DNA of 23,530 nt from an uncultured Acetatifactor sp. (GTDB lineage Bacteria; Bacillota; Clostridia; Lachnospirales; Lachnospiraceae). The notes below the pieces were generated by a model. It saw only the letters and a program-made list of their open reading frames with translations. It did no database searches and was not told the origin of the DNA. The translations under genes were made by a program, and so were the position numbers. Positions 6,496 to 15,349 of the stretch are shown piece by piece. Location of the stretch: contig CAJUJU010000062.1 in the NCBI GenBank assembly GCA_910586835.1, positions 1 to 23,530 on the forward strand, in the 5' to 3' direction. The stretch's first letter is position 1; the number at the start of each line of letters is the position of its first letter.

Positions 6496-7902
6496 ATGAA
6501 CATGAAAAAGAAAATGACATTTGCACTGGCATTCTGCAACAGGGGATTCATGCCCGGCGAGCTGATTTACGGGGCCAGGGAGGACATGATCAAGGCAGTG
6601 ACGGACGCCGGATATGACTACATCGCCATGGATGCGGAGCTGACGAGGTTCGGCGGCATCGAGACCCGGGACGAGGGGCTGCTCTACGCCAAGTGGCTTA
6701 AAGGACATGAGGGACAGTACGACGGAGTGATCTTTTCCATGCCTATATTTGCGGATGAAAACGGAGCCATCACAGCCCTGCAGGATGCGGGAGTGCCCAT
6801 CCTGATGCAGGCTTACCCGGATGAAATCGGTAAGATGGACTTCGCACACAGGCGTGACGCTTACTGCGGAAAATTTTCCGTGACGGATGTATTCACCCAG
6901 TATCAGGTGCCTTTTACGGTGCTGAAGCCCCATGTGGTGCATCCCCTGTCCCCGAAATTCCGGGAGAACCTGCGGGACTTTGCGGCCATCTGCCGGGTGG
7001 TGAACGGTATGAAGCGCTGTAATATCGGCTGCATCGGCGCCAGAACGACAGCCTTTAAGACAGTGCGCTTTGACGAGATTGCCATGCAGAAGTACGGCAT
7101 CAATGTGGAGTCCTTTGACTTGAGCGAGCTGGTGTTTAAAGTAGGGAAGCTGTCCGACACAGATGAAAAGGTAACGGCAAAGAAAGCCGTGCTGGAGGCG
7201 TACTCCGATTTCACGGCGGTGCCGGAGGAGAAAAAGAACACCCTGGCAAAGATTTCCGTGGTCATCGATGAGTACATAGAAGCCTACCACCTGGATGCCC
7301 TTGCCCTGCGGTGCTGGAACGAGATGGAGGAGATTCTGCGGGTATGTCCCTGCGTGCTGCTGTCCGAGCTGAATGACAGGGGAATCACCGCTTCCTGCGA
7401 GATCGACATGTGCTCTGCCGTTACTATGCGTGCCATGGCCCTTGCCAGCGAGACGCCCTCCACGGTGCTGGACTGGAACAATAACTACGGAGAGGACGAT
7501 AATAAAGTAATCCTGTTCCACTGCGGCCCGGTGCCCACATCCCTGATGACGGATAAGGGCCGCGTGACCAGCCACAAGATGTTCGACAAGACCGATGCCG
7601 GGAGCGGCTGCGGCACCTGCGAGGGCAGGATCAAGGCGGGGGATGTGACCTTATCCAACTGTCAGACCAGGGACGGGAAGATCATTGTGTACGCTTCCGA
7701 GGCCAGATTTACGGAGGACCCTATTGAGGAGGCATTCTTCGGCTGCGGCGGGGTCTGCGAGATTCCGGATATGCAGGAGAAGATGATAAAACTGGCCAGG
7801 GGCGGTTTCAAGCACCACACATCCGTGGGCGCAGGGCATATGAAGGATGTGCTGAAAGAGGCGTTTACCACTTACCTGGGATATGAGTGGGTGGAAGTGT
7901 GA
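6496..7902 (+). CDS. L-fucose/L-arabinose isomerase-family protein
   Basis: The 468-residue cytosolic protein resembles the short FucI/AraA-type isomerases. The N-terminal two-thirds has Rossmann-like segments (YDGVIFSMPIFADENGAI, about 75-92, and CNIGCIGARTTAFKTV, about 175-190). The metal-site region includes RCWNEMEEIL (272-281), SELNDRGITASCEID (290-304), LFHCGP (340-345) and a C-terminal GGFKHH (436-441). The likely ligands are E302 and/or D304, H342 and H440/H441, by analogy with the Glu/Asp/His set of FucI and AraA. It is shorter than E. coli FucI (about 590), so I do not assign a substrate; L-fucose, D-arabinose, L-galactose or another aldose are possible. AAGGAGA lies eight bases before ATG 6496. 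Its place between aldolase and kinase genes supports a role converting aldose to ketose. Confidence 0.8.
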   Translation: MNMKKKMTFALAFCNRGFMPGELIYGAREDMIKAVTDAGYDYIAMDAELTRFGGIETRDEGLLYAKWLKGHEGQYDGVIFSMPIFADENGAITALQDAGVPILMQAYPDEIGKMDFAHRRDAYCGKFSVTDVFTQYQVPFTVLKPHVVHPLSPKFRENLRDFAAICRVVNGMKRCNIGCIGARTTAFKTVRFDEIAMQKYGINVESFDLSELVFKVGKLSDTDEKVTAKKAVLEAYSDFTAVPEEKKNTLAKISVVIDEYIEAYHLDALALRCWNEMEEILRVCPCVLLSELNDRGITASCEIDMCSAVTMRAMALASETPSTVLDWNNNYGEDDNKVILFHCGPVPTSLMTDKGRVTSHKMFDKTDAGSGCGTCEGRIKAGDVTLSNCQTRDGKIIVYASEARFTEDPIEEAFFGCGGVCEIPDMQEKMIKLARGGFKHHTSVGAGHMKDVLKEAFTTYLGYEWVEV

Positions 7903-7971
7903 ATGGGCGGTATATGCCGACAAAGCATAGCGGTTGGAAAGCGATAGCGGAAAGAATCAGAGGGATGAGTT

Positions 7972-9462
7972 ATGAAGATCGCAGGACTGGACATCGGGAC
8001 TACGGGATGCAAGTGCACGGTTTTTGACGAGGACGGCCATTTGCTTGGGAAGGCATACCGTGACTATCCGGTGCGCAGGGCGGTGGGAGGACATGAAATC
8101 GATATTTCGGCCATGATGGACGGCGTATATGCGGCGCTTTCGGAGATGGCATCCCGGTATCCTGACATTGGCGGGATTGGGGTAACCAGCTTCGGTGAGA
8201 CATTCGTATGTGTGGGCGGGGCCGGGGAGCCGCTGCACCCTGCCATGTTGTATACGGATCCAAGAGGCAGGGAAGAGTGCCTTGAGCTGGTGCGGAAGAT
8301 GGGGGAAAGGAAGATTGCGGAGATCACAGGGCTGCGTCCCCATGAGATGTACAGCATCTCCAAAATCATGTGGCTGAAAAGGAACAGGCCGGAGGTTCTG
8401 GAGGCAGCCAGGCATATCCTCCTTATGGAAGATTATGTTGTTTTCCGGCTGACAGGGGTTGCGCAGATCGATTATTCCCTGGCAACCAGGACGATGGCGT
8501 TCGATATCAGGAAGCTGTGCTGGAGCGGCGAAATTCTGGAAGTGGCAGGGGTGGATGAGAAGCTGCTGTCCGTACCGGTTCCTACAGGAACGATTGCAGG
8601 GAGGCTGCTGGCATCTGCTGCAGAAAAGACCGGACTTAGGTCTGATGCGCAGGTGGTCTCCGTAAGCCATGACCAGGTTTCAGCGGCTGTGGGCGCAGGC
8701 GCTTTTGACGCTTCCGTGGCAGTGGACGGAGCCGGTACAGTAGAATGCATGACGCCTGTCTATGATGAGATCCCAGACATCGACGTGATGTATCAGGGGT
8801 ACTTCTCGGTTGTCCCCTATGTGATTCCGGGGAAATATGTGGCTTATGCGTTTTCTTATACGGGCGGCGCATTGATACAATGGTGCGTGGATACGCTGGC
8901 AAAAGAAGAAAAGAGGCTTGCAAAGGTGCAGGGGATTTCTGTCAACGAATTCCTTGAGCATGGTTATGCGTCAGAAGAACCCAGCGGCCTTCTGGTGCTT
9001 CCCCATTTTGCGGGGGCAGCGACGCCGTATATGGATACCGGATCGAAAGGGGCTGTTTTAGGGCTGACTGCAGCGACTACGGCGGCGGATATCTATCGCG
9101 GCTGTATGGAAGGCGTGGTATATGAGATGTACCTGAATATGCAGGCGCTGCGTCAGTCCGGAATCTGCTTTCACAGGATCCATGCCACAGGCGGGGGCGC
9201 CTGTTCCAGAGAATGGATGCAGATGAAAGCGGACGTACTGAACATTCCCATCACTTCACTGAAGACTGCGGACGCAGGGACTGTGGGAAGCGCAATGCTG
9301 ACGGGAATCGCGGTGGGGCTGTTCAAAGATTTGGACGATGCGGCGGCACACATGGTAGAGAAAACGGAGAGCTATGAGCCGCGCCCCAAGATGCATGAGA
9401 AATACATGGAAATATATAAGAGATATGAAAAGGTGTATCAGGCGGTGCGGCCGCTGGTATAG
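7972..9462 (+). CDS. FGGY-family carbohydrate kinase
   Basis: The 496-residue protein has both FGGY domains. The first (about 2-245) opens with the phosphate-loop motif GLDIGTTGCKCTVFDEDG; D7 and K14 match the family pattern. It contains the catalytic Asp D234 in SVSHDQVSAAVGAGAF. The second (about 250-455) has GAGTVE (253-258), SYTGGALIQW and the nucleotide-binding stretch ATGGGACSREWMQMKAD. It would phosphorylate a free ketose or polyol with ATP in the cytosol. Substrate cannot be read from sequence; members include xylulo-, rhamnulo-, fuculo-, ribulo-, glycero- and glucono-kinases. Neighbouring isomerase and aldolase suggest a ketose. The start has AGAGG(GATGAGTT) upstream. No frameshift or missing motif is seen. 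Confidence 0.92.
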   Translation: MKIAGLDIGTTGCKCTVFDEDGHLLGKAYRDYPVRRAVGGHEIDISAMMDGVYAALSEMASRYPDIGGIGVTSFGETFVCVGGAGEPLHPAMLYTDPRGREECLELVRKMGERKIAEITGLRPHEMYSISKIMWLKRNRPEVLEAARHILLMEDYVVFRLTGVAQIDYSLATRTMAFDIRKLCWSGEILEVAGVDEKLLSVPVPTGTIAGRLLASAAEKTGLRSDAQVVSVSHDQVSAAVGAGAFDASVAVDGAGTVECMTPVYDEIPDIDVMYQGYFSVVPYVIPGKYVAYAFSYTGGALIQWCVDTLAKEEKRLAKVQGISVNEFLEHGYASEEPSGLLVLPHFAGAATPYMDTGSKGAVLGLTAATTAADIYRGCMEGVVYEMYLNMQALRQSGICFHRIHATGGGACSREWMQMKADVLNIPITSLKTADAGTVGSAMLTGIAVGLFKDLDDAAAHMVEKTESYEPRPKMHEKYMEIYKRYEKVYQAVRPLV

Positions 9463-9497
9463 GCAGTCTGTAAACTTATGATACGAGGAGATATCAG

Positions 9498-10472
9498 ATG
9501 AAACCATACATCGGACATGATTCACAGCTTTATGGGGTGGAAGAACACCGTCTTGTGGGCGGCAAGGGCGACGGTATGCGGATTTTGGAGGTGACCAACG
9601 GTAAGGGTATAGAGCTTGCCGTTACGCCGGACCGTGCCGGGGATATTGCAAGGCTGCGTTTCCGGGGAATCAACATGAGCTATCTGTCCCCCTGCGGTTA
9701 CGTTGCTCCTGCATATTATGACAGCATTGGATCGAACTGGCTGAAATCTTTTACGGCAGGGTTTCTCACGACCTGCGGCCTGCAGGCGGTAGGCTCCCCC
9801 TGCACCGATGAGGGGGAGGAGCTCCCGCTTCATGGATCCATTGCAAACCAGCCCTGTGAGCAGGTCTGGTGGAGGGAAGAGGATGGCCTGCTGGTGTTAC
9901 ATATGCTGGTAAAAGATGAAGTCATTTTTGGGCGGAAACTACGCCTGGAGCGGGAAATCAGGGTATCCACGCTGGAAAACTCTTTTGAGATACATGATAC
10001 TGTCAGAAATACAGGGGACAGGGTAGAACCGGTAGAAATCCTGTACCACATGAACATGGGATATCCCTTATTAGACGAAGACAGCATGATAAAGATTCCG
10101 TCTGTGGATGTAAAACCCAGGGATGACCATGCGGCGGAGGATATAGAAAACTGGATGCATATGGAGAAGCCGGCTGCCAGGTATCAGGAGAGATGCTATT
10201 ATCACAAATTCTCCGGCAGGGAAGGGCAGGCGTCCATTTACCAGCCCAAGCTTAATATGGGGCTTTCCATCAGCTTTGATGCGGAAGAACTGGATGGCTT
10301 TGTGGAGTGGAAGATGATGGGAGTGCGTGATTATGTGCTTGGACTGGAATGCGGGAACTGTTACCCGGATGGCCGTGACGTGATGAGAAGGACAGGAATG
10401 CTGAAATTCTTATCTCCCGGAGAGAAGAAAGAGTATTGTGTGAAAGTTCGTATGACAGAAGCGTGTGAATGA
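9498..10472 (+). CDS. DUF4432 family aldose-epimerase-like protein
   Basis: The 324-residue protein has the DUF4432 pattern within the galactose-mutarotase-like beta-sandwich superfamily. AVTPDRAGDIARLRF (41-55) corresponds to the family's T-P-D-R-G-x-D-I-x segment. It is followed by FLTTCGLQAVGSP (89-101) and LPLHGSI (109-115), where H112 is a likely active-site residue, and by LYHMNMGYP (182-190) with H184 as a second candidate. It would interconvert anomers of a sugar, giving the form used by the isomerase; this is known for the superfamily but not shown for most DUF4432 members. The ribosome binding site is ACGAGGAGAT before ATG 9498. The 3' end is followed without a gap by the decayed alpha/beta hydrolase region. 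Confidence 0.85.
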   Translation: MKPYIGHDSQLYGVEEHRLVGGKGDGMRILEVTNGKGIELAVTPDRAGDIARLRFRGINMSYLSPCGYVAPAYYDSIGSNWLKSFTAGFLTTCGLQAVGSPCTDEGEELPLHGSIANQPCEQVWWREEDGLLVLHMLVKDEVIFGRKLRLEREIRVSTLENSFEIHDTVRNTGDRVEPVEILYHMNMGYPLLDEDSMIKIPSVDVKPRDDHAAEDIENWMHMEKPAARYQERCYYHKFSGREGQASIYQPKLNMGLSISFDAEELDGFVEWKMMGVRDYVLGLECGNCYPDGRDVMRRTGMLKFLSPGEKKEYCVKVRMTEACE

Positions 10473-10528
10473 TATAAATAAAATAATCTGTTTTAACCGC
10501 ATCTGCCTTGGCAGAGTGCGCTGGGGAT

Positions 10529-10839
10529 ATGAGAATTATAAACGAAGTAAAGATACATTATCTGGATGCGGAGAAGGAAAAACTTTGATTTTTTCACATG
10601 GATACGGCGGTGATGCAGAAGGATTCCGGGAGCAATTTGAAGAAATGTCGGAACAGTATCGTTGCATTGCTTTTGACCAGAGGGGATACGGAAAAACACC
10701 GTTGACGGAATCGGCCGGGTTAAAGCAGTCGGCAAGAGATATGCATGATCTGATAGAATACCTGAAGCTTGACCATGTGGTAGTGGTCTGCAGGGTATGC
10801 TGCAAGATAGGGGCTTTACTACACAAGAGAATTCATTGA
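10529..10839 (+). pseudogene. Broken alpha/beta hydrolase (frameshift and 3' loss)
   Basis: The original start is probably ATG 10529, reading MRIINEVKIHYLDAEKEK, a typical start of a small alpha/beta hydrolase. This frame stops at TGA after a run of five A (10578-10582). Adding one A would join it to the frame that continues TLIFSHGYGGDAEGF, then CIAFDQRGYGKT and the helix up to LDHVVVV near 10788. HGYGG is the oxyanion-loop motif and DQRGYG a conserved family block. The next element should be the G-x-S-x-G nucleophile elbow, but the sequence changes to CRVCCKIGALLHKRIH and stops at 10839. So the nucleophile, acid and His are all missing. A GTG-start frame from 10465, overlapping the upstream gene, reaches the same stop but looks secondary. 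A sequencing error could explain the missing A but not the missing second half. Confidence 0.8.
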
Positions 10840-11022
10840 AGAAGGAGGCCCAGGGGAGATTACCTCCTGTGGCCGGAGCCCATGGTTCCTCGCAGGCTGC
10901 CTGTTGCAAAGCTGGGAGAAACACTTTACCATCACATGCCGGTACAGGATGAGAGGAATATGCTGAGCTACTACACGATGGGACTCGGACTGAAGCATGC
11001 GGCACGATTGAAAGCCGCATAA
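10840..11022 (+). pseudogene. 3' remnant of an unrecognised gene
   Basis: After the TGA at 10837-10839 the same frame stays open to TAA at 11020-11022 and encodes a protein-like stretch, including GDYLLWPEPMVPRRLPVAKL and LYHHMPVQDERNMLSYYTMG. In another frame just upstream, about 10812-10850 reads YYTREFIEEGGPG, which would run on smoothly if one frameshift near 10850 were repaired. I do not recognise the family. It does not resemble the missing half of an alpha/beta hydrolase, so I read this as the surviving end of a different gene fused to the broken hydrolase by deletion. It has no start codon or ribosome binding site of its own. Confidence 0.45.
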
Positions 11023-11077
11023 AATAGGTGTAGAGACTGCGAGAGCATGAAATAAATCTATCAACAGGAATTATCAG

Positions 11078-11989
11078 ATGATATACAAAGGGATGGGGGT
11101 TATGCGTACATTATTTCGGACAAAGCAGCTATATGCAGATAAGTTTTTAGAATGTGCAAAGAGGGCGAAATGTAACAGTCCGGTTCGGCCTGTTCGTTTT
11201 ATGAAAGTGATGGAGATGAACCAGGGATGTTTAGGGATAATGAATGGAATGGGGCTGGATGAGGAGGGTCTCGAGCGGAGGAATCCGCTGATTGTCGCGT
11301 TGGGAGACAGCGTGACAGCGGGACACTTTGAGAGTCTGCTGCCAACGGATCCATCAGAGAAGCAGAAAGCTATGAAATATGCAATGGAGCTAATCAGCTC
11401 CGGGGATATGCAGATGTTAAAAACTCTGCCGCCAATAGAGGTTGTAGATGCAAGGGTATGCTATCTTGAAAAATTCAGAGAGAAATTAATAGATAAATAT
11501 GAGTTGACTTCTGTCAGTACAATCAATGCGGGAATTGCCGGGGATAATCTGATTCAGATGTCAGCGAGGGCATACAGGGATGTCATTCGTTACCAGCCGG
11601 ATCTGGTACTGATTAACGGTTCCCTGAATTGGGATGAGTCACATATGGGATCGACGGCTGAATACAAAATCATACTGAAAGAATTGGTGCGGAGGATAAA
11701 AGCGGAAACGAAAGCAGATATTGTTTTGCTGACGCCAAACGGAGATCTGCCAAACACAATGTTCGGAGATTTAAATGCTCCGATTCCTACAACGGGGGAG
11801 CGGGCAGCAGCTATCAGGGAGACAGCGGAAGAAGAACAGGTTTGTCTCGCAGATGTGTATGCGGTATGGGAAGCAGCCAGAGAAGCAGGATGCCCATGGA
11901 AAGAACTTTTGGCAAACGGGATTAATCATCCCGGAGTGGAAGGGCATGAAGTATATGCTATGGTCTTGATGAAACTGTTGGAAGAATAG
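11078..11989 (+). CDS. SGNH/GDSL-family hydrolase
   Basis: The 303-residue protein carries the SGNH blocks. LIVALGDSVTAG (71-82) has the nucleophile S78. NAGIAGDN (150-157) gives the block II Gly. INGSLNWDES (179-188) gives the block III Asn. NGINHPGVEGHEVYA (280-294) includes the block V His H284. The usual block V Asp three residues before His is not obvious; an N-G-I-N-H-P form is present instead. The first 68 residues precede block I and match nothing I know. There is no signal peptide, so an acyl or acetyl group would be removed in the cytosol (inference, from its place among glycosidases). The start is uncertain: ATG 11078, 11093 and 11102 are in frame, and GGGATGGGGGTT lies just before the last. 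Base composition is visibly more AT-rich than in the aldolase or GH2 genes. Confidence 0.82.
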   Translation: MIYKGMGVMRTLFRTKQLYADKFLECAKRAKCNSPVRPVRFMKVMEMNQGCLGIMNGMGLDEEGLERRNPLIVALGDSVTAGHFESLLPTDPSEKQKAMKYAMELISSGDMQMLKTLPPIEVVDARVCYLEKFREKLIDKYELTSVSTINAGIAGDNLIQMSARAYRDVIRYQPDLVLINGSLNWDESHMGSTAEYKIILKELVRRIKAETKADIVLLTPNGDLPNTMFGDLNAPIPTTGERAAAIRETAEEEQVCLADVYAVWEAAREAGCPWKELLANGINHPGVEGHEVYAMVLMKLLEE

Positions 11990-12018
11990 AATGCAAATTT
12001 AGGAGGCTGACCGACACT

Positions 12019-12870
12019 ATGCGAGAAAAATTATCGGTAGAGCTATTGAAAGAAAATCTTTCTTTTATCACCAATGTGACTTATTCCAATGTATCCAGTT
12101 GGTATGACGCTACACGACGGGATCTGCACATGGACATAATCGCACCCAAACACAGAGAAAACCATGCGCCTTGTGCTGCGGTTGTCTGGTTCTGCGGAGG
12201 GGCTTTCCGCGTGATGGACCGTTCCGTGTGGATGGCCGAAATGATTCACTATGCAGAGGCGGGCTTTGTTGTTGCAGGTGTGGAATATCGGACAGGCAAT
12301 GAAGCAATTTTTCCGGCGCAGCTGATTGATGCAAAAGCCGCAGTCCGTTTTCTCAGAGCGCATGCAGGGGAATTTTGTATAGACCCGGAGAAGATATTTG
12401 CAATGGGGGAATCCGCCGGCGGAGCTATCGCCTGCCTTTTGGGCGTCACAGGAAAAAAGAAGGAGCTGGAGCAGGGAGCGTACCTGGATCAGGACAGCAG
12501 TGTATGTGGTGTGATTGACTTTTACGGGTTGGTGGATATGACAATTTCTATTTCTGAACAGGAAGGAGATGATATTGTCCCTCCATGGATGCTGGAAGAA
12601 GTGCTCGGAGTTCGTTACAGCCGGGAGCAGGCGGTTTCTGCCAGTGCCCTCTATCAGGTCACGTCCTCTGTTTCTCCGCATATGATTCTGCACGGCACGA
12701 ATGATCATACAGTCCCTATGGAGCAGAGCGTTGCATATTATGAAAAGCTGGTTGAAAAGGGCGTACGCGCCGACTTGATAGAGATTGAAAAAGCACAACA
12801 CGGAGATGATCTGTTCTGTCAAAATCAGGTCAAGGACAAGGTGATTGCTTTCATGAGAGAATATCTGTGA
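12019..12870 (+). CDS. Alpha/beta hydrolase, BD-FAE/HSL-like esterase
   Basis: This 283-residue protein is a complete alpha/beta hydrolase of the carboxylesterase-like group. GESAGG (130-135) gives nucleophile S132. The strand ending ILHGTNDHTVP (223-233) gives the acid D229, and AQHGDD (259-264) gives H261. The middle has the typical YRTGNEAIFPAQLIDAKAAV segment before the elbow. The oxyanion strand reads WFCGGAF (57-63), so Cys replaces the first His of the usual H-G-G. No signal peptide is seen. With the SGNH protein 29 bases upstream it forms an esterase pair ahead of the glycosidases. Substrates may be acetyl, feruloyl or other acyl esters on the imported sugar; sequence does not decide. 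A ribosome binding site, AGGAGG, lies well placed before ATG 12019. Confidence 0.88.
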   Translation: MREKLSVELLKENLSFITNVTYSNVSSWYDATRRDLHMDIIAPKHRENHAPCAAVVWFCGGAFRVMDRSVWMAEMIHYAEAGFVVAGVEYRTGNEAIFPAQLIDAKAAVRFLRAHAGEFCIDPEKIFAMGESAGGAIACLLGVTGKKKELEQGAYLDQDSSVCGVIDFYGLVDMTISISEQEGDDIVPPWMLEEVLGVRYSREQAVSASALYQVTSSVSPHMILHGTNDHTVPMEQSVAYYEKLVEKGVRADLIEIEKAQHGDDLFCQNQVKDKVIAFMREYL

Positions 12871-12955
12871 AATTGCGGAGAAGGCAAAGGTAGAAAAAGG
12901 AGCATCTCCAGTGCAAAGGAAGCGGAAAGCATCAAAAGCGGAAAGAGAGGAAGAT

Positions 12956-15298
12956 ATGTGGAAGCAGGCAAGATGGCTGAAGGTGCCGATGGAGGAAATC
13001 CAAAGGAAGAAGATTTATCACGGTGATATGACTGGGCGTTTTGCCTATTTTCGCTGTGAAATGGAAGTGCCTGAAGGCGCACGCCTGACGGCGGATATCT
13101 CCGCCAGTTCAAGGTATCGTCTGTGGGTCAATGGGAAACCGGCGCTGTCCGGTCCCTGTAAGGGAGATGAAAGGCGGCAATACTACGAAACTGTCGAACT
13201 GACAGAGCTGCTCATACCTGGCAGGAATGTATTCTGTGCGCAGGTGCTGTATAATGACCCGAATACCGCGGAGATTCAGACGGATGAACGTGCGGCCGTC
13301 TATGGCGTCATGGGCGTTGCGGCAGGACACCGGCTGGCTGTGGAAGGGGATATCTTCGATAAAGACGGCGCTGCGGCAGGCACGGTTACCACAGGCAGGG
13401 CAGACTGGCGGGTATGGCTGGATAACAGCTTTTATCTGAAATCCAGCGATGTCACATGTTATCTGGGTGCTGTGACAGAAGAAATCGACTTTTCAAAGAT
13501 GCCTGTCCATTGGAAGGAAACGGGATATGACGGCTCAGAATGGATGAAAGCGGAACCCGCCGATACGGTGCTGCCGACGGATATACTGTTTTCCGCAGGA
13601 GTGCAGCCTAAATTCCGAATCAGGGAGAGGGAGATTCCCCTGCTCTATGAGAAGGAGGACAGCTTTGTGCGCGATTTTTCCAGGGTGGACGGAAAGGCGG
13701 CCGGACTTCTGGAAAAGGGCAGTATCACTGTGGAGCCGGGAAAGAATCTGGAATTGATCCTGGATGCAGGAGTATTGAAAAACGGATATCCGCGCTATGT
13801 ATTCCAGGGAGGGCGGGGCGGAGAGATTGCCATTACCTATTTTGAGAAATTTGGCGGACAGGGCTCTGACCTGCGGCGCACGGATTATGAAAACGGGGAG
13901 GTTTCCGGCCTGACCGATACCGTCCGCCTGGCGGGAGGAGAAATCTGTTATGAACCTTTCTGGGTTAGAACCTTTCGGTTTGTGCGTGTCCGTATCCAGG
14001 CAAAAGAGGAGGCGGTCACAATGCTGACGCCGGGCTTCCGAAGGACAGGCTATCCCCTGGAGACGGGCTCCTGCATCCGTTCTTCCGTGCCCTGGGTGGA
14101 AAGGCTGTGGGACATCTGTGTGCGGACATTGGGAAACTGCATGCTGGAGACATACATGGACTGCCCTTACTACGAGCAGCTCCAATTCGCCATGGATACC
14201 AGGCTGGAGGCATTGTATACCTATGCGGTATCCAACGACCATGGGCTGGCCAGGAAAGCGCTGATTGATTTCCATTACGGGATGCAGCCGGAGGGCCTGA
14301 CAGCGGGTAAATATCCTTCCGCATATCTGCAGGTGCTTTCCACCTTCTCCCTGCACTATATCTATATGCTGTGGGAGTATTACCGGCAGACCGGCGACAA
14401 AGAGACGGTGCGTATCTGCCGGGGAGATGTGGACAGAATCCTGGATTACTTTGATGGAAAAATCGGGGAGAACGGCCTGGTGGGGCGGCTGGAATTCTGG
14501 GAGTTCGTGGACTGGCAGCCGGACTGGGCAGAGTTTGCCGGGACTCCCAGGGCGCTGCAGCAGGGGCCTTCCACCATCATCAATTTCATGTATGCCTATG
14601 CCCTTGGCTGCGGGAGCAGCTTGTTTGCCGCAATGGGCAGAAAGGGCCTGGCGGAAGAATACACAGACCGGAGAGAAGCCGTGCTGGCGGGCATTCAGAG
14701 GCTGTGCTGGGACGCAGGCAAAGGGATGTACCGGGAGGGGCCTGAGTGCAGCCAGTTCACCCAGCATGCACAGGCCTGGGCTGTTTTGAACGGCCTGGTC
14801 AAAGGGGAGGCCGCAAAGGCTCTGCTCACCCATGCGATAGAGGAGGAAGATAGCCTGAAGTGCTCCTTCTCTACGGCATACGAATGGTTCCGGGCACTGG
14901 AAAAAGCGGAAATGTACGGGGCGATGAGGGACGGCCTGAATGACTGGATCGCCCTGATGGACTTGGACTGCACTACCTGTCCGGAGACACCCATGCAGGC
15001 CCGCAGCGAGTGCCATGCCTGGAGCGCGCTGCCCATGTATGAGATGATGCGTACCATGGCAGGGGTGGTTCCGGAAGGCATCGGCTGGGAGCATGTCCGG
15101 ATCGCGCCCCATCCTATGGATCTGGAGGATCTGCAGGGTAAGGCAGCCACGCCGAAGGGGGATATTTCTTTCCGATATGAAAAGGCGGACGGGGCATGGC
15201 GCTATTTTGTGGAACTGCCCGAAGGGCTGGAGGCGACATTCTGCTATCCTGACGGGAGGACGGAGCATCTGGCCGGGGGCGCGGCGCATGAGCTTTGA
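12956..15298 (+). CDS. GH78 family alpha-L-rhamnosidase
   Basis: I start this 780-residue protein at ATG 12956, which has GAGAGG five bases upstream. A GTG at 12911 would add a highly basic 15-residue tail without a site. After an N-terminal beta-domain (SRYRLWVNGKPALSGPCKGD, typical of the GH78 lectin-like domain) comes an (alpha/alpha)6 barrel, about 370-700. The block beginning DCPYYEQ has D402, E407 and D414 at the same spacing as the catalytic-site Asp/Glu/Asp of characterised GH78 enzymes. FVDWQPDW carries D519, and TTCPETP has E677, the candidate general base, shortly before SECHAWSALP. The last 75 residues form the usual C-terminal beta-sandwich. It would remove terminal alpha-L-rhamnose from an oligosaccharide or glycoside. 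There is no signal peptide, so it acts in the cytosol. The product L-rhamnose would need RhaA/RhaB/RhaD, none of which is recognisable here. Confidence 0.88.
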   Translation: MWKQARWLKVPMEEIQRKKIYHGDMTGRFAYFRCEMEVPEGARLTADISASSRYRLWVNGKPALSGPCKGDERRQYYETVELTELLIPGRNVFCAQVLYNDPNTAEIQTDERAAVYGVMGVAAGHRLAVEGDIFDKDGAAAGTVTTGRADWRVWLDNSFYLKSSDVTCYLGAVTEEIDFSKMPVHWKETGYDGSEWMKAEPADTVLPTDILFSAGVQPKFRIREREIPLLYEKEDSFVRDFSRVDGKAAGLLEKGSITVEPGKNLELILDAGVLKNGYPRYVFQGGRGGEIAITYFEKFGGQGSDLRRTDYENGEVSGLTDTVRLAGGEICYEPFWVRTFRFVRVRIQAKEEAVTMLTPGFRRTGYPLETGSCIRSSVPWVERLWDICVRTLGNCMLETYMDCPYYEQLQFAMDTRLEALYTYAVSNDHGLARKALIDFHYGMQPEGLTAGKYPSAYLQVLSTFSLHYIYMLWEYYRQTGDKETVRICRGDVDRILDYFDGKIGENGLVGRLEFWEFVDWQPDWAEFAGTPRALQQGPSTIINFMYAYALGCGSSLFAAMGRKGLAEEYTDRREAVLAGIQRLCWDAGKGMYREGPECSQFTQHAQAWAVLNGLVKGEAAKALLTHAIEEEDSLKCSFSTAYEWFRALEKAEMYGAMRDGLNDWIALMDLDCTTCPETPMQARSECHAWSALPMYEMMRTMAGVVPEGIGWEHVRIAPHPMDLEDLQGKAATPKGDISFRYEKADGAWRYFVELPEGLEATFCYPDGRTEHLAGGAAHEL

Positions 15299-15349
15299 AG
15301 CCGCTGTGCTAGCGGAGATGAGACGGAAAAATGACGGGGAGGAATGACA

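Noticed and set aside
5528..9462. Sulfoquinovose pathway
   Set aside because: An isomerase-kinase-class II aldolase set occurs in some sulfosugar routes, but no GH31 sulfoquinovosidase or sulfolactaldehyde enzyme is present, while GH78, GH2, GH43 and esterases point to plant glycans.
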